Source: JBJHBY01 sp050485745
Lineage (GTDB): Bacteria; Pseudomonadota; Gammaproteobacteria; Pseudomonadales; CAMLJR01
DNA: 38,244 bases
Assembly (NCBI GenBank): GCA_050485745.1
Contig: JBJHBY010000004.1
Location: forward strand, 1-38,244
Direction of reading: 5' to 3'
Part shown: positions 30,291 to 38,244 of the stretch, in pieces
Numbering within the stretch: the stretch's first letter is position 1
Layout of the letters: the number at the start of each line of letters is the position of its first letter
Made by a program: the position numbers and the translations under genes
The notes under the pieces: generated by a model
Told to the model about the DNA's origin: nothing
Databases searched by the model: none
The model's input: only the letters and a program-made list of their open reading frames with translations

Positions 30291-31661
30291 GTGTCCAGAC
30301 TACTGACCGAGCAGGATGTGTTTCCCTGGGCCGAACGCGTGCTGGGTGGGCGCATCACCGCGTCGCAACGCCAGGGCGGGCGAGAATCCGGCGGACGCCC
30401 TGGCTGGTTCGTGCGGGTGCAGTGCACGGACGGCGAAAAACCCTATTACATCCGTGGCGATCGCGGTGGCGATTTCGGCTATATCCAGGAGTACGGCCTG
30501 CAGCGTGAAGTGGGCGTGCTGCGGCTCCTGCACGAAGAAGGCATTCCCGTGCCCGAGGTCATTGCCACCTCGGCATCGCCCAATGCCGCCATTCTCGAAT
30601 TCATCCCCGGAATCGGTGATTTTACCCTGATCGAAAGCGTGGAAGAGCGCGATCAGGTGGCTCGGGATTTCGCCCGGGTCATGGCACGCTGGCATGCGAT
30701 CCCGGCTGAGAAGTTCGCAGAGATCGGCATCCCCGTCCCCGCGGACCGGCAGGAACTGGTGGTGCGGGATCTGGAAGTCTGGGAGCGGGGGCACTTTCCC
30801 CTGATCACGGAACCCGTACCGCTGGTGACCTTTGCCTGTCGCTGGCTGCGCCGGAATATCCCGCAGATGCCCGAGCGCCTGGTGCTGGTACAGGGTGACA
30901 CGGGCCCCGGTCAGTTCCTGTTTGCCGACGGCAGGGTGCAGTCCGTGGTGGACTGGGAGCTTGCCGCCCTGGGTGACCCGATGCGCGAGCTGGCGCACAT
31001 CCGCACCCGGGACGTCTGGTACCCCACGGGCAATCTGCCGTCATGGTTCCAGTACTACAGCGAATTCAGTGGGGTGCCATTGGATGAGGCGCGGATCCAC
31101 TACTATAGCGTGATCGCGATGCTGACCACGGCCCTGGCTCTGGCGCCAGTGGTACAGAAGCTCAACCCGCGGGACGAGCATGCGGAGTGGATTGCCCAGG
31201 ATATCTGGTCGAAGCGTGCCACCATGGAGGCTCTGGCCGAGGCGGTGGGTGTGCCGCTGGCATCCATCGAGCTGCCGGTGGCGGATACGGCGGAGGTGTC
31301 GCGATTGTTTGATGCGCTGCAGGACAATCTGGCTGGTGAGCAGCTGCCAGCTATCGAGGATGGTTTTTTGCAGCACCGCATGCGCATGACCCTGCGGCTG
31401 GTATCGCATCTGCGCAATATCGCGGAAATCGGGCCCGCCATCGAGGATCTGGAGCTCGACGACATGCGTTCGGTGCTGGGGCATCGGCCAGCCAGTGTGC
31501 GTGAGGGGCAGCATGCCATGGATGCACTGGTGCGCCGGGCGGATGCGGACATGGATACGGCATTGATCCAGTATTTTCACCGTCACGCCCAGCGCCAGGA
31601 AGCGCTGATGCAGGGCGGCATGGGGCGTGCCGCTAACGCGCTGGCTTCAGCGATTCGTTGA
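30291..31661 (+). CDS. aminoglycoside phosphotransferase-fold kinase
   Basis: A kinase-like protein of 456 residues. The N-lobe has PYYIRGDRGGDFGY and EVGVLRLLHEEGIPVPEV. The catalytic loop is QGDTGPGQ (201-208), where the family usually has a histidine or glutamine first and an asparagine at 208, with VVDWELAALGDP (219-230) as the Mg2+ loop. Gln for Asn at 208 is unusual. A further C-terminal domain of about 150 residues is helical. Homologues with this loop type sit in acyl-CoA and steroid degradation clusters (ACAD10-like). GTG 30291 is chosen because GGAG is at 30281. Its end overlaps the converging CoA-transferase gene by 15 bases. Confidence 0.82.
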   Translation: MSRLLTEQDVFPWAERVLGGRITASQRQGGRESGGRPGWFVRVQCTDGEKPYYIRGDRGGDFGYIQEYGLQREVGVLRLLHEEGIPVPEVIATSASPNAAILEFIPGIGDFTLIESVEERDQVARDFARVMARWHAIPAEKFAEIGIPVPADRQELVVRDLEVWERGHFPLITEPVPLVTFACRWLRRNIPQMPERLVLVQGDTGPGQFLFADGRVQSVVDWELAALGDPMRELAHIRTRDVWYPTGNLPSWFQYYSEFSGVPLDEARIHYYSVIAMLTTALALAPVVQKLNPRDEHAEWIAQDIWSKRATMEALAEAVGVPLASIELPVADTAEVSRLFDALQDNLAGEQLPAIEDGFLQHRMRMTLRLVSHLRNIAEIGPAIEDLELDDMRSVLGHRPASVREGQHAMDALVRRADADMDTALIQYFHRHAQRQEALMQGGMGRAANALASAIR

Positions 31662-33524
31662 ATTCCGGCGCTGTTTGGGCGGGGGTGATGCGGTCGCTGC
31701 TGTTTCACGCAGCGCACCGCGCAGCGCGCTCGCGCTCAGTCGCTCCTCGAACCCCCGGGGTTGGTCCAGCGCCATGCGGCGCAGGGCTTGTACTTCGCCT
31801 TCGGCCGGGCTGCCCCGCCAGCCTTGCAGCATCAGCCCGGCGAGTGCCAGCCGGCTGTGACTGGCTGTCTTCAGTTTCGCCAGTGCCGGCAGCAGCCGTT
31901 GCTCTGTCTCAGTGAATGCGGTGCCGAAGGGGAAGCGGGGCAACAACGCGTCACCCCGGGGTGATAGCCATTGGTGCAGGGATTCGGGTGTGTTGTGGCG
32001 GGCGTATTCAGGCAGACGGTAATCGGCGGGCAGCTTGCCGGCGGTCTTCGCTTCCCGTTCCAGTTCACCCTGAAAGCGGCTGTCGGCAATCTCCAAAAGG
32101 GCGGCGACGGTGTCGGCATCGCTCTTGCCGCGCAGGTCCGCGATACCGTATTCGGTCACGACGATGTCGCGCATGTGCCGCGGTACCGTCACGTGCCCGT
32201 ACTGCCAGCGTAGGTTGGATTGCAGTCCAGTATTACTCTGGCGAGTGGATGGCAGTGTGATCACCGCACGCGCACCGTCAAGGGCAAAGGCCTGCTCAAC
32301 GAAGTTGAACTGCCCGCCGACGCCGCTGACGACGCGGCCATCCTCGGTTCCATCCGAGACGACGGCTCCCAGCAATGTAACCATCATGGCAGAGTTCACG
32401 AAACGTGCATCGCTGCGCTTCTGCGCTTCGTCACCCCCGATGCTGCCGTAGAGTGCATTGGTGAAGGAAACCGGCATCATCGCGATCTGCGCGCGTTGCT
32501 CCTCGGGAAAAGCGTGCAATCTTGCATAGAAATCGTGGCTGTCCAGAAAAAAACCGGCGTGAATGGCGGCCCCCTGTTCTTGTCGGCGGATAATGCCCTG
32601 CTCGAACAGTGCCAGCATGCCGTCGACCAGCATTTCCGTGACGCCATACAGCCCGATCTGGAATGGTCCGCTTTCCTGAAAGCCCAGGAAAAAGGGGCAG
32701 CGTTCCCACAACGCTTCGGTTTTACCCTGCTGTCGCAGGATCAGTGCATTGGCGACTGCATCACCCACCTGGCCAATACCGATCTGCAAGGTGCCGCCAT
32801 CAGGGATAAGGCGCGAAACATGCAGGCCGATGGCATGCTCACGTATCGAGACGGGCTGCTTGACTACGGAGAATAGTCCAAAGGGTTTGTGCGGTGTTTC
32901 CAGGATTGCCGCACATTCATCGCTGCTGATTTCCGCTGGCCCTGGCATGAAAGGAAGGTCGGCATGAACTTGCCCGACCAGCGTGAAATCAAGTGCGCCC
33001 GACCGACGCAGCTCCAAAAGGTCGGTGCTGATATCGGTATTGCACGACAGGCTTAGCCGATGTGCGTCGCTGGCCAGCAGTTGCAGAATCAGGTTGGGCT
33101 TCTGGGCCAGCAATACATCCAGTGCATGAGTGTAGTTGGCGGAGACGTAGTTTTGTTGCGCGGCATCGATTCCGAGCCAGTTTGGTGCCTGAAAAAAGAA
33201 TTCGCTGACACTGATATTGTCAGGCAGGCGATCTTCTCGCAGCAGGCGGGCATATTCGATAGTTGGGTACGCGCCGAACAAGCGATCGAGTGCAGGCTCC
33301 ATGAATCGTCGCTCGAGGTCTCCGGAGGGCCGTGGGCGCTCCAGTGTGAGGGCGGTAAAGATCTGCAGCTTGATCGTTGAGTCAACACAGGCACGTTGTA
33401 CCAGTGCATTAACCAGTGTTACCGGTTTTCCAAGACCCAGTGGAAGGCCTGCGCGAAGATCCCGGCCAACGTGCTCGATAATCCAGTCGACTGCCTGTTC
33501 CGGGTCAGTGAAGTGTGCCGTCAT
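31647..33524 (-). CDS. acetyl-CoA hydrolase/transferase family protein
   Basis: A protein of 625 residues, acting on CoA thioesters (acetyl-CoA hydrolase or 4-hydroxybutyrate-type CoA transferase). The C-terminal catalytic half carries the family blocks IGIGQVGDAVANAL, GVGGQFNFVEQAF, ALDGARAVITLPSTR and VTEYGIADLRGKSDAD. The N-terminal half is longer than in the roughly 430-residue forms. The start ATG at 33524 begins with the first conserved helix but has only a poor ribosome binding site; a longer frame to 33677 would run through the hairpin region. It lies downstream of the AraC gene on the same strand. Confidence 0.88.
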   Translation of the reverse strand: MTAHFTDPEQAVDWIIEHVGRDLRAGLPLGLGKPVTLVNALVQRACVDSTIKLQIFTALTLERPRPSGDLERRFMEPALDRLFGAYPTIEYARLLREDRLPDNISVSEFFFQAPNWLGIDAAQQNYVSANYTHALDVLLAQKPNLILQLLASDAHRLSLSCNTDISTDLLELRRSGALDFTLVGQVHADLPFMPGPAEISSDECAAILETPHKPFGLFSVVKQPVSIREHAIGLHVSRLIPDGGTLQIGIGQVGDAVANALILRQQGKTEALWERCPFFLGFQESGPFQIGLYGVTEMLVDGMLALFEQGIIRRQEQGAAIHAGFFLDSHDFYARLHAFPEEQRAQIAMMPVSFTNALYGSIGGDEAQKRSDARFVNSAMMVTLLGAVVSDGTEDGRVVSGVGGQFNFVEQAFALDGARAVITLPSTRQSNTGLQSNLRWQYGHVTVPRHMRDIVVTEYGIADLRGKSDADTVAALLEIADSRFQGELEREAKTAGKLPADYRLPEYARHNTPESLHQWLSPRGDALLPRFPFGTAFTETEQRLLPALAKLKTASHSRLALAGLMLQGWRGSPAEGEVQALRRMALDQPRGFEERLSASALRGALRETAATASPPPKQRRNSTNR

Positions 33525-33657
33525 GATAGTGTCCGCTGTCCGTGCATGTTCCGTGCACTCTGCCAAGGATGTGTCCTGCGACGCAATAGTCGAGCTGGTG
33601 GCGTACCCGGTTTTGCTTTGATCCGGTACACAGACTGCAGCGAGTATTGGCTGGGGC

Positions 33658-33728
33658 ATCTCTGATTCATTCGGCAATGCCTCAGAGATCCGCCCTTAGG
33701 GGCCTGAGCGATCGCCGAATGCATCAGA
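33658..33728. terminator. large inverted repeat with competing stems
   Basis: TCTGATTCATTCGGC (33661-33675) and GCCGAATGCATCAGA (33714-33728) form a 15-bp stem with one mismatch. Inside are CTCAG/CTGAG and GCCC/GGGC hairpins. A competing stem ATCTCTGA/TCAGAGAT (33658-33665, 33682-33689) uses part of the outer arm. It lies between the AraC stop and the CoA-transferase start on the same strand. It could terminate the AraC transcript or attenuate the downstream gene; there is no T-run. Confidence 0.6.
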
Positions 33729-33734
33729 AGTGTA

Positions 33735-34943
33735 TTAGTTATTGGCGGTCTTTCGTTGCGATGGGTTCGGGCTTCTTTCTGATCGGCGGTTGCGATAGGC
33801 GCTTGGTGTCATACCGGTGCGCTTCTTGAACTGGCTGTAGAACGTGGACTGATTACTGAAGCCCGAGGACAGGGCGATGTCGAACAGTTTGCGGTCCCGG
33901 CTGCCCTCGTCGCTCAGCAGCCTGCGGGCCTCCTCCACCCGACAGGTATTGATCAACTCGTAGAAGCTGCTGCCACTGGCCATGTTGATCGTCTGGCTCA
34001 GCTCCTGGGGTTTGACTTCCAGAGCCTGGGCCAGGGTGGGCAAATCCAGCTCCGGGTTGAGATGGGGGCGCTCCCGCTCCAGCAGCTGCCCGAGCTGCTG
34101 CCAGATTTCGTCGATGCGCTCACGGCCGACACCGGATTTGTGGTACTTCGTGGTGTCGTCTGCGGCTTTGGTCAGGGTTTCGCCCGCAACTATGGCGAGC
34201 TCCTGCGTGGCCGCCAGTGCGGCACGGATCGAGGCAGTAAAGACCCGTGGCTGTCGCAGTCCGCCGAGGGCGATCAGATACACCACGATCAGCGTCGAAC
34301 CAGCGTTGATCCAGACGCGAAGCCCGGCGTCGATTTGCTGCAGCAGGCGCAACAGGTCGAGGCTCAGCCCGAGCAGGTTCACCAGCACCATCAGCACAAT
34401 GGTCCAGTGCAACCACCACAGATCGACATGTTCCGTCGTTGACAGAGTGCGCTCCAGGCGTTGCCGGTGGCGGCGCAGGGCCCGCAGTGCGAGCAGGCCG
34501 AAGACAACGAACGCCAGGCTGACGTAGACCGTCAGCGCGATGGTGCTGGGCATGCGTTGCAGATCGACAACTGCGTACTGCAGCCAGCCGTCTCGGCTCA
34601 CCAGCCAGGCCCACCAGGCAATGGTCGGGAGCAGTGTCAGCAGCAACAGCAATTGTCGCGGCCGTAGCCGGAAAGCGGGGTCGGTCATTGCCCGCACATA
34701 AAGGTAGAGAGCCGGGGCCCCCATCAGACGAAATCCGAACGTCAGGCGGATCCACGCCGCCGGTGCCTCGCCGGGCGTGCTGTAGATGATGAACAGCCAG
34801 AACAGATGCAGAGCTTCGAAGCCGATGAACAGTGCCAGCAGTCGGTTGGCCAGGGCATTCTCGGAACGCAGCATCACGAGGAGGGCGCTCAACAGCAGGC
34901 CCTGCGATGCCCCGATCAACAGCACGTCATTGACTGCCAGCAT
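33735..34943 (-). CDS. membrane-bound AraC-family regulator
   Basis: A protein of 402 residues. The N-terminal 240 residues hold seven hydrophobic helices (LLIGASQGLLLSALLVML, then ALFIGFEALHLFWLFIIYS and so on). The C-terminal region from about 295 to 390 is an AraC DNA-binding domain with two helix-turn-helix units (LDLPTLAQALEVKPQELSQT and FDIALSSGFSNQSTFYSQF). Such proteins sense a signal in the membrane and bind DNA from there. It diverges from the TonB-dependent receptor, the likely target, across a 380-base gap with inverted repeats. The ATG at 34943 is the first reasonable start; its ribosome binding site is weak. Confidence 0.88.
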   Translation of the reverse strand: MLAVNDVLLIGASQGLLLSALLVMLRSENALANRLLALFIGFEALHLFWLFIIYSTPGEAPAAWIRLTFGFRLMGAPALYLYVRAMTDPAFRLRPRQLLLLLTLLPTIAWWAWLVSRDGWLQYAVVDLQRMPSTIALTVYVSLAFVVFGLLALRALRRHRQRLERTLSTTEHVDLWWLHWTIVLMVLVNLLGLSLDLLRLLQQIDAGLRVWINAGSTLIVVYLIALGGLRQPRVFTASIRAALAATQELAIVAGETLTKAADDTTKYHKSGVGRERIDEIWQQLGQLLERERPHLNPELDLPTLAQALEVKPQELSQTINMASGSSFYELINTCRVEEARRLLSDEGSRDRKLFDIALSSGFSNQSTFYSQFKKRTGMTPSAYRNRRSERSPNPSQRKTANN

Positions 34944-35323
34944 GTCTGCCCGAAAAAAAGAGACTCTCCCGTTATGCGCGGGTGTCCGTCGTTATTTTGA
35001 CCGTGCTGCGGCACGGCTGCCGTCGGGTCGTCGTGCCCGGCGCTCGATCTGTGAAACCGGAGAATACGCATTCCCCCGCAATGCGTAAAGCACCCCCATA
35101 TGCCCGTGGTTATGGGCATTCTCCCTGGTTTTTTATCTCTCCCGATCGGAGTGGAGTCGCCTGCATGGTCTTCTGCATTGAGTTTGCGGGCGCTTCACGC
35201 ATGATTGACGGCATCGCGCAGGACCGGCGAGCGGTACTCACCGTGGACGCATTCCGCGTGTTCCGGTTCAAGAATGCAAACGAGCTATCGTCAAAAAAAC
35301 AGCATCTACCAGGGGGAGTGTGT
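34944..35323. promoter_or_regulatory. divergent control region between the AraC and TonB-receptor genes
   Basis: 380 bases with no gene. Two dyads stand out: TACGCATT/AATGCGTA (35065-35087, 7-base centre, 8 perfect pairs) and ATGCCC/GGGCAT (35100-35119, 8-base centre). Both sit near the middle of the region, where an AraC-type activator or another regulator could bind. A GGGGGAG ribosome binding site (35312-35318) precedes the receptor start. The rest shows nothing recognisable. Confidence 0.5.
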
Positions 35324-37486
35324 ATGTCAGCGATTCGTCGATTCGGGCCCGTCACCGCCGTGACCGGGGCCATTCTCTGTGCGACACCCGGGGCGATGGC
35401 CCAGGCGCCATCCTATCTGGAAGAAATCGTGGTGACCGCCCAGAAGCGGGCAGAGTCGCTGCAGGAGACACCGATCTCCCTGGTGGCCTTTGGTGCCGAG
35501 CGACTGGAAAAGCTGGGTATTACGGACATTGGTGATCTGCAGGGCAACGTGCCCAATCTGCAGTTGAGCCCACACCCCAACAGTGCCACGACACCGCGCA
35601 TCTTCATCCGCGGGGTTGGCAATTTTGATGACCAGATTACCCAGGACCCCAGCGTCGCGGTCTACATGGATGGTGTCTATATTGCCCGCAATCAGGGTAT
35701 GGGTATGGACGTCGCCGACATCGAGCGTATCGAGGTTCTGCGCGGCCCACAGGGCACCCTGTACGGGCGCAATGCCACTGGCGGGGCGATCAACTTCATT
35801 ACCCGCGCACCGGAACTGGACACCCTGGCGTTCTCCCAGACGGTGGGTGTGGGCAACCGCGGCCATCGGCGCTCCCGCACCATGCTCAATGTACCGCTTG
35901 GAGACACGCTGGCCGCGCGTTTCTCTTACCTGATCAGCGAGCGTGATGGGTATGTCCGCAACAGCGGCAGTGGCGAAAGCCACTTTGGCAGCGAGGACCG
36001 CCAGGCCCTGCGCGCGGATTTTCGCTGGCAGCCCGCTGACGACTGGGATGTACGCTATGCCTACGACCGCTCACGGATTCAGGATACGCCATTCTTTCTC
36101 GCCTCGAACCAGCCGCTCGGCTCCAGTCTGAAACGGCCACGCCGCAGCGATCCGTCGGTGGATGACCTGCAGGCTCACGACGTTACCATCGACGGCCATC
36201 AACTCACGGTGTCCTGGGATGGTTCGGAAACACTGACGTTACGCTCCATCAGTGCCTATCGCGAGGTTGACAGCTTTCTTTACCAGGATTATCTCAGCGG
36301 CCTGTTCGGACCGTTTGCCTCGCTCATCACCGAGGACAACGTCAACCAGCGCCAGTGGAGCCAGGAGTTCCAGGCCCTGGGCAGTCTGATGGACAACCGT
36401 CTGGAGTACGTTGCCGGCGTCTACTTCGTGCGCGACAGTGGTAATACCCGGATTATCAATGTGCTGCCGGATCCTGGCGTCGTTATCCAGGCCAATGCCA
36501 GCATCGTCAACCGCGCCTATGCCGTCTACGCCCAGGGCACCTACATCCCCAACCTGCTGGAGGATCGCCTCAGCGTCACGGTGGGAGGTCGCTGGAGCCG
36601 TGATCAGCGCCGCGCCACCCTGGAAGACTTTCTGGTCAGCAATGGCGGCCTGGTACCCACCGCCGGGCCCGGGCGGGGTTCCCTCAGCTTCAACGACTTC
36701 AGCCCCAGCCTGACCCTCGAGTACCAGCTCGAAGAGTCCGTTAATCTCTATGCCAAGGTCGCCACCGGCTACAAGTCCGGGGGGTTCAATGTGCGTGCTT
36801 CCAGCATCGAAAGCTTCCAGCAGGGTTTTGAGGAGGAGAGTCTCATCTCCTACGAGGCGGGCATCAAGTCGGAGTGGCTGGAAAATCGCCTGCGCGTCAA
36901 CGCGGCGGTGTTTCGCGCCGACTACGATGATATCCAGCTGAACACCCAGTCGGATCTCACCGACCCGACTATCGCCGATATCCTCAATGCGGGGGAGGCG
37001 ACGATTCAGGGGGCTGAACTGGAGCTGACCGCGGTACCGGTACCGCGATTGCAGCTGGGCCTGAGCTATGCGTATCTCAGTGCCCGCTATGATCGCATCA
37101 CCGATGTCACGGGCAGCAATGTGACCGACCAGTACACCTTCGTCAACGCACCACGGCACAGCGTTTTCGTTGATCTGGATTACGACATTGCCAGTCTGAC
37201 GTTCGGCGATCTCAGCCTGAACGTCAACTATGGCTGGCAGGACAGAAAGGCGATCACCTCCAGCACGGCACAAGGCCGGTTCACGATACCGAACTACGGC
37301 TTGCTCAATGCACGCCTGACCCTGTCGGAGATCACTGGCCTGCCCGCAGGCAGCCTGCGTGTGTCACTCTGGGGCAAGAATCTGGAGAACAAGACCTACG
37401 CCTTCCTGCACGCGCCGTTGTTCGGGGGTATGCGGGCCTATGGTGAGCCGCGCACCTATGGTGTGGACATCACGTACGATTACTGA
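35324..37486 (+). CDS. TonB-dependent receptor
   Basis: Outer-membrane active transporter, 720 residues. A signal peptide lies at about 1-26 (cleavage near AMA-QA). The TonB box EEIVVTAQKR (about 33-42) is followed by the plug domain (TPISLVAFGAERLEKLG, then IFIRGVGNFDDQ and VYMDGVYIARNQG, and the conserved LRGPQGTLYGRNATGGAIN). A 22-stranded barrel ends with YGVDITYDY, whose aromatic last residue fits barrel insertion. It belongs to the large group without siderophore-specific features that often takes up sugars, lipids or sterols in marine bacteria. The ATG at 35324 is supported by GGGGGAG six bases upstream. It is probably under the divergent AraC gene. Confidence 0.94.
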   Translation: MSAIRRFGPVTAVTGAILCATPGAMAQAPSYLEEIVVTAQKRAESLQETPISLVAFGAERLEKLGITDIGDLQGNVPNLQLSPHPNSATTPRIFIRGVGNFDDQITQDPSVAVYMDGVYIARNQGMGMDVADIERIEVLRGPQGTLYGRNATGGAINFITRAPELDTLAFSQTVGVGNRGHRRSRTMLNVPLGDTLAARFSYLISERDGYVRNSGSGESHFGSEDRQALRADFRWQPADDWDVRYAYDRSRIQDTPFFLASNQPLGSSLKRPRRSDPSVDDLQAHDVTIDGHQLTVSWDGSETLTLRSISAYREVDSFLYQDYLSGLFGPFASLITEDNVNQRQWSQEFQALGSLMDNRLEYVAGVYFVRDSGNTRIINVLPDPGVVIQANASIVNRAYAVYAQGTYIPNLLEDRLSVTVGGRWSRDQRRATLEDFLVSNGGLVPTAGPGRGSLSFNDFSPSLTLEYQLEESVNLYAKVATGYKSGGFNVRASSIESFQQGFEEESLISYEAGIKSEWLENRLRVNAAVFRADYDDIQLNTQSDLTDPTIADILNAGEATIQGAELELTAVPVPRLQLGLSYAYLSARYDRITDVTGSNVTDQYTFVNAPRHSVFVDLDYDIASLTFGDLSLNVNYGWQDRKAITSSTAQGRFTIPNYGLLNARLTLSEITGLPAGSLRVSLWGKNLENKTYAFLHAPLFGGMRAYGEPRTYGVDITYDY

Positions 37487-37542
37487 ACAGCGTAATTGTG
37501 GCGGTTGTGCTTCCAGGCCGGGACTGACATGGAGTAAGCGTG

Positions 37543-38244
37543 ATGTGCAAGCTGAATGGCTGGGTTTTTCTTGTTGCACTTTGTGCGACGTCGTTCGCTT
37601 CCGCCGGGAACCCCGTGGATTCCCCCTGGGCGGGCAGGGAGTATCCGCAACGCCTGCTCTGGGGGGATACCCATGTGCATTCCTCCTACTCACTGGATGC
37701 CAACCTGTTCGGGCTGGTGGGTTTTTCCCCGCGGGATGCGTACCGCTTCGCGCGGGGGGAGACACTGACCCTCGGCAATGGCCTGCAGGCGCGCATCAAC
37801 CGACCGCTGGATTTTCTGGTAGTGGCGGATCACGCCGAATACCTCGGGGTGATGCCGCTGGTGCGCGAGGGTGCCCCGTCGTTGATGACCAGCGCCGTGG
37901 CCCAACGCTGGCGGCGCATGCTGCATGGCGAAGGGGACCCCACCGCGGCGATGGTCGAAATTGGTGAATCCTACGAACGCGGCGAGGCCCTGGTCGAACT
38001 GCCGGAAGACCTGGACTCGCCCTGGAAGGCCATTGGTCGCATTGCCGATGAGGAAAACCGCCCCGGGGTGTTCACCGCATTCATTGGCTTCGAGTGGAGC
38101 GCGATGCCCGGGGGCGATAACCTGCACCGCGTCGTGATGTTCCGCGATGGCGGCGACAAGACCTCCCAGGTCGAGGCCTTCTCGGCGTTCGACAGCTCCG
38201 ACCCGCGCAAGCTCTGGCGCTATCTGGAGGACTATGAGGCGAAG
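37543..38244 (+). CDS. secreted DUF3604 protein (N-terminal part)
   Basis: The first 234 residues; the frame continues past the window end. A signal peptide covers about 1-21 (GWVFLVALCATSFASA). The mature part starts with the conserved LLWGDTHVHSSYSLDA and LDFLVVADHAEYLG, a PHP-like arrangement of metal-binding histidines and acids, then VFTAFIGFEWSAMPGGDNLHR. DUF3604 proteins are predicted periplasmic metal-dependent hydrolases of unknown substrate. GGAG (37531-37534) precedes the ATG at 37543. It follows the TonB-dependent receptor by 56 bases, most likely in one transcript, so it may act on the imported compound. Confidence 0.9.
   Translation, partial: MCKLNGWVFLVALCATSFASAGNPVDSPWAGREYPQRLLWGDTHVHSSYSLDANLFGLVGFSPRDAYRFARGETLTLGNGLQARINRPLDFLVVADHAEYLGVMPLVREGAPSLMTSAVAQRWRRMLHGEGDPTAAMVEIGESYERGEALVELPEDLDSPWKAIGRIADEENRPGVFTAFIGFEWSAMPGGDNLHRVVMFRDGGDKTSQVEAFSAFDSSDPRKLWRYLEDYEAK

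Noticed and set aside
1..38244. CRISPR arrays, insertion sequences, replication origin
   Set aside because: No regularly spaced repeats, transposase genes with terminal repeats, or DnaA-box clusters were found on reading.

Overview
The window is a chromosomal segment of a Gram-negative, aerobic gammaproteobacterium with high GC. The encoded set suggests an oligotrophic, marine-type lineage such as the Halieaceae and relatives. This placement is inference from gene content: two-domain QueF, glyoxylate shunt with long-form AceA and malate synthase G, a TonB-dependent receptor of the sterol/lipid-catabolism style, and a PEP-CTERM protein. No rRNA or marker protein here fixes it.

Layout. 1-540: the tail of an unidentified gene, then a tRNA-Glu(TTC) and tRNA-Gly(GCC) cluster behind a strong sigma70 promoter, with a decayed tRNA-Gly-like copy between the two tRNAs. 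707-5324: housekeeping genes on + (YadGH-type ABC exporter, queF, a PPK2 kinase, a membrane-anchored coiled-coil protein). 5334-7467: mgtE and a small outer-membrane-type protein on -. 7926-9622: an SDR and a PEP-CTERM surface protein with a sigma54-like site upstream.

9623-18220 is the accessory part. A single 2,099-residue protein (11381-17680) combines a DUF4011 N-terminus, a superfamily 1 helicase split by an insertion of about 1,200 residues, a PD-(D/E)XK-type nuclease domain and a C-terminal GreA/GreB-like domain. This is the architecture of a candidate single-gene anti-phage or DNA-processing factor. It is preceded by two overlapping genes broken by in-frame stops and a frameshift, and followed by a headless coding remnant. 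Base and codon use differ from the flanks. No integrase, transposase or clear att repeat is visible.

18221-25125: the glyoxylate shunt. aceA (-) and a LysR gene (+) diverge over an AT-rich inverted-repeat region, and malate synthase G (glcB) follows; cupins and a small lipoprotein flank this block. 25187-27774: a RelBE-type toxin-antitoxin pair with an 8-bp-period operator, a divergent CdiI-like immunity protein, and a metal-response operon (ZntR-like regulator plus SO_0444-type permease) under a textbook ZntR-type promoter. 27812-38244: a catabolism/uptake block with a molybdopterin oxidoreductase, a phosphotransferase of the type found in acyl-CoA pathways, an acetyl-CoA hydrolase/transferase family protein, a membrane-bound AraC regulator, a divergent TonB-dependent receptor and a secreted DUF3604 protein cut by the window end. 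A plausible reading is receptor-mediated uptake and CoA-linked breakdown of a hydrophobic substrate, feeding acetyl-CoA into the glyoxylate shunt. That link is inference.
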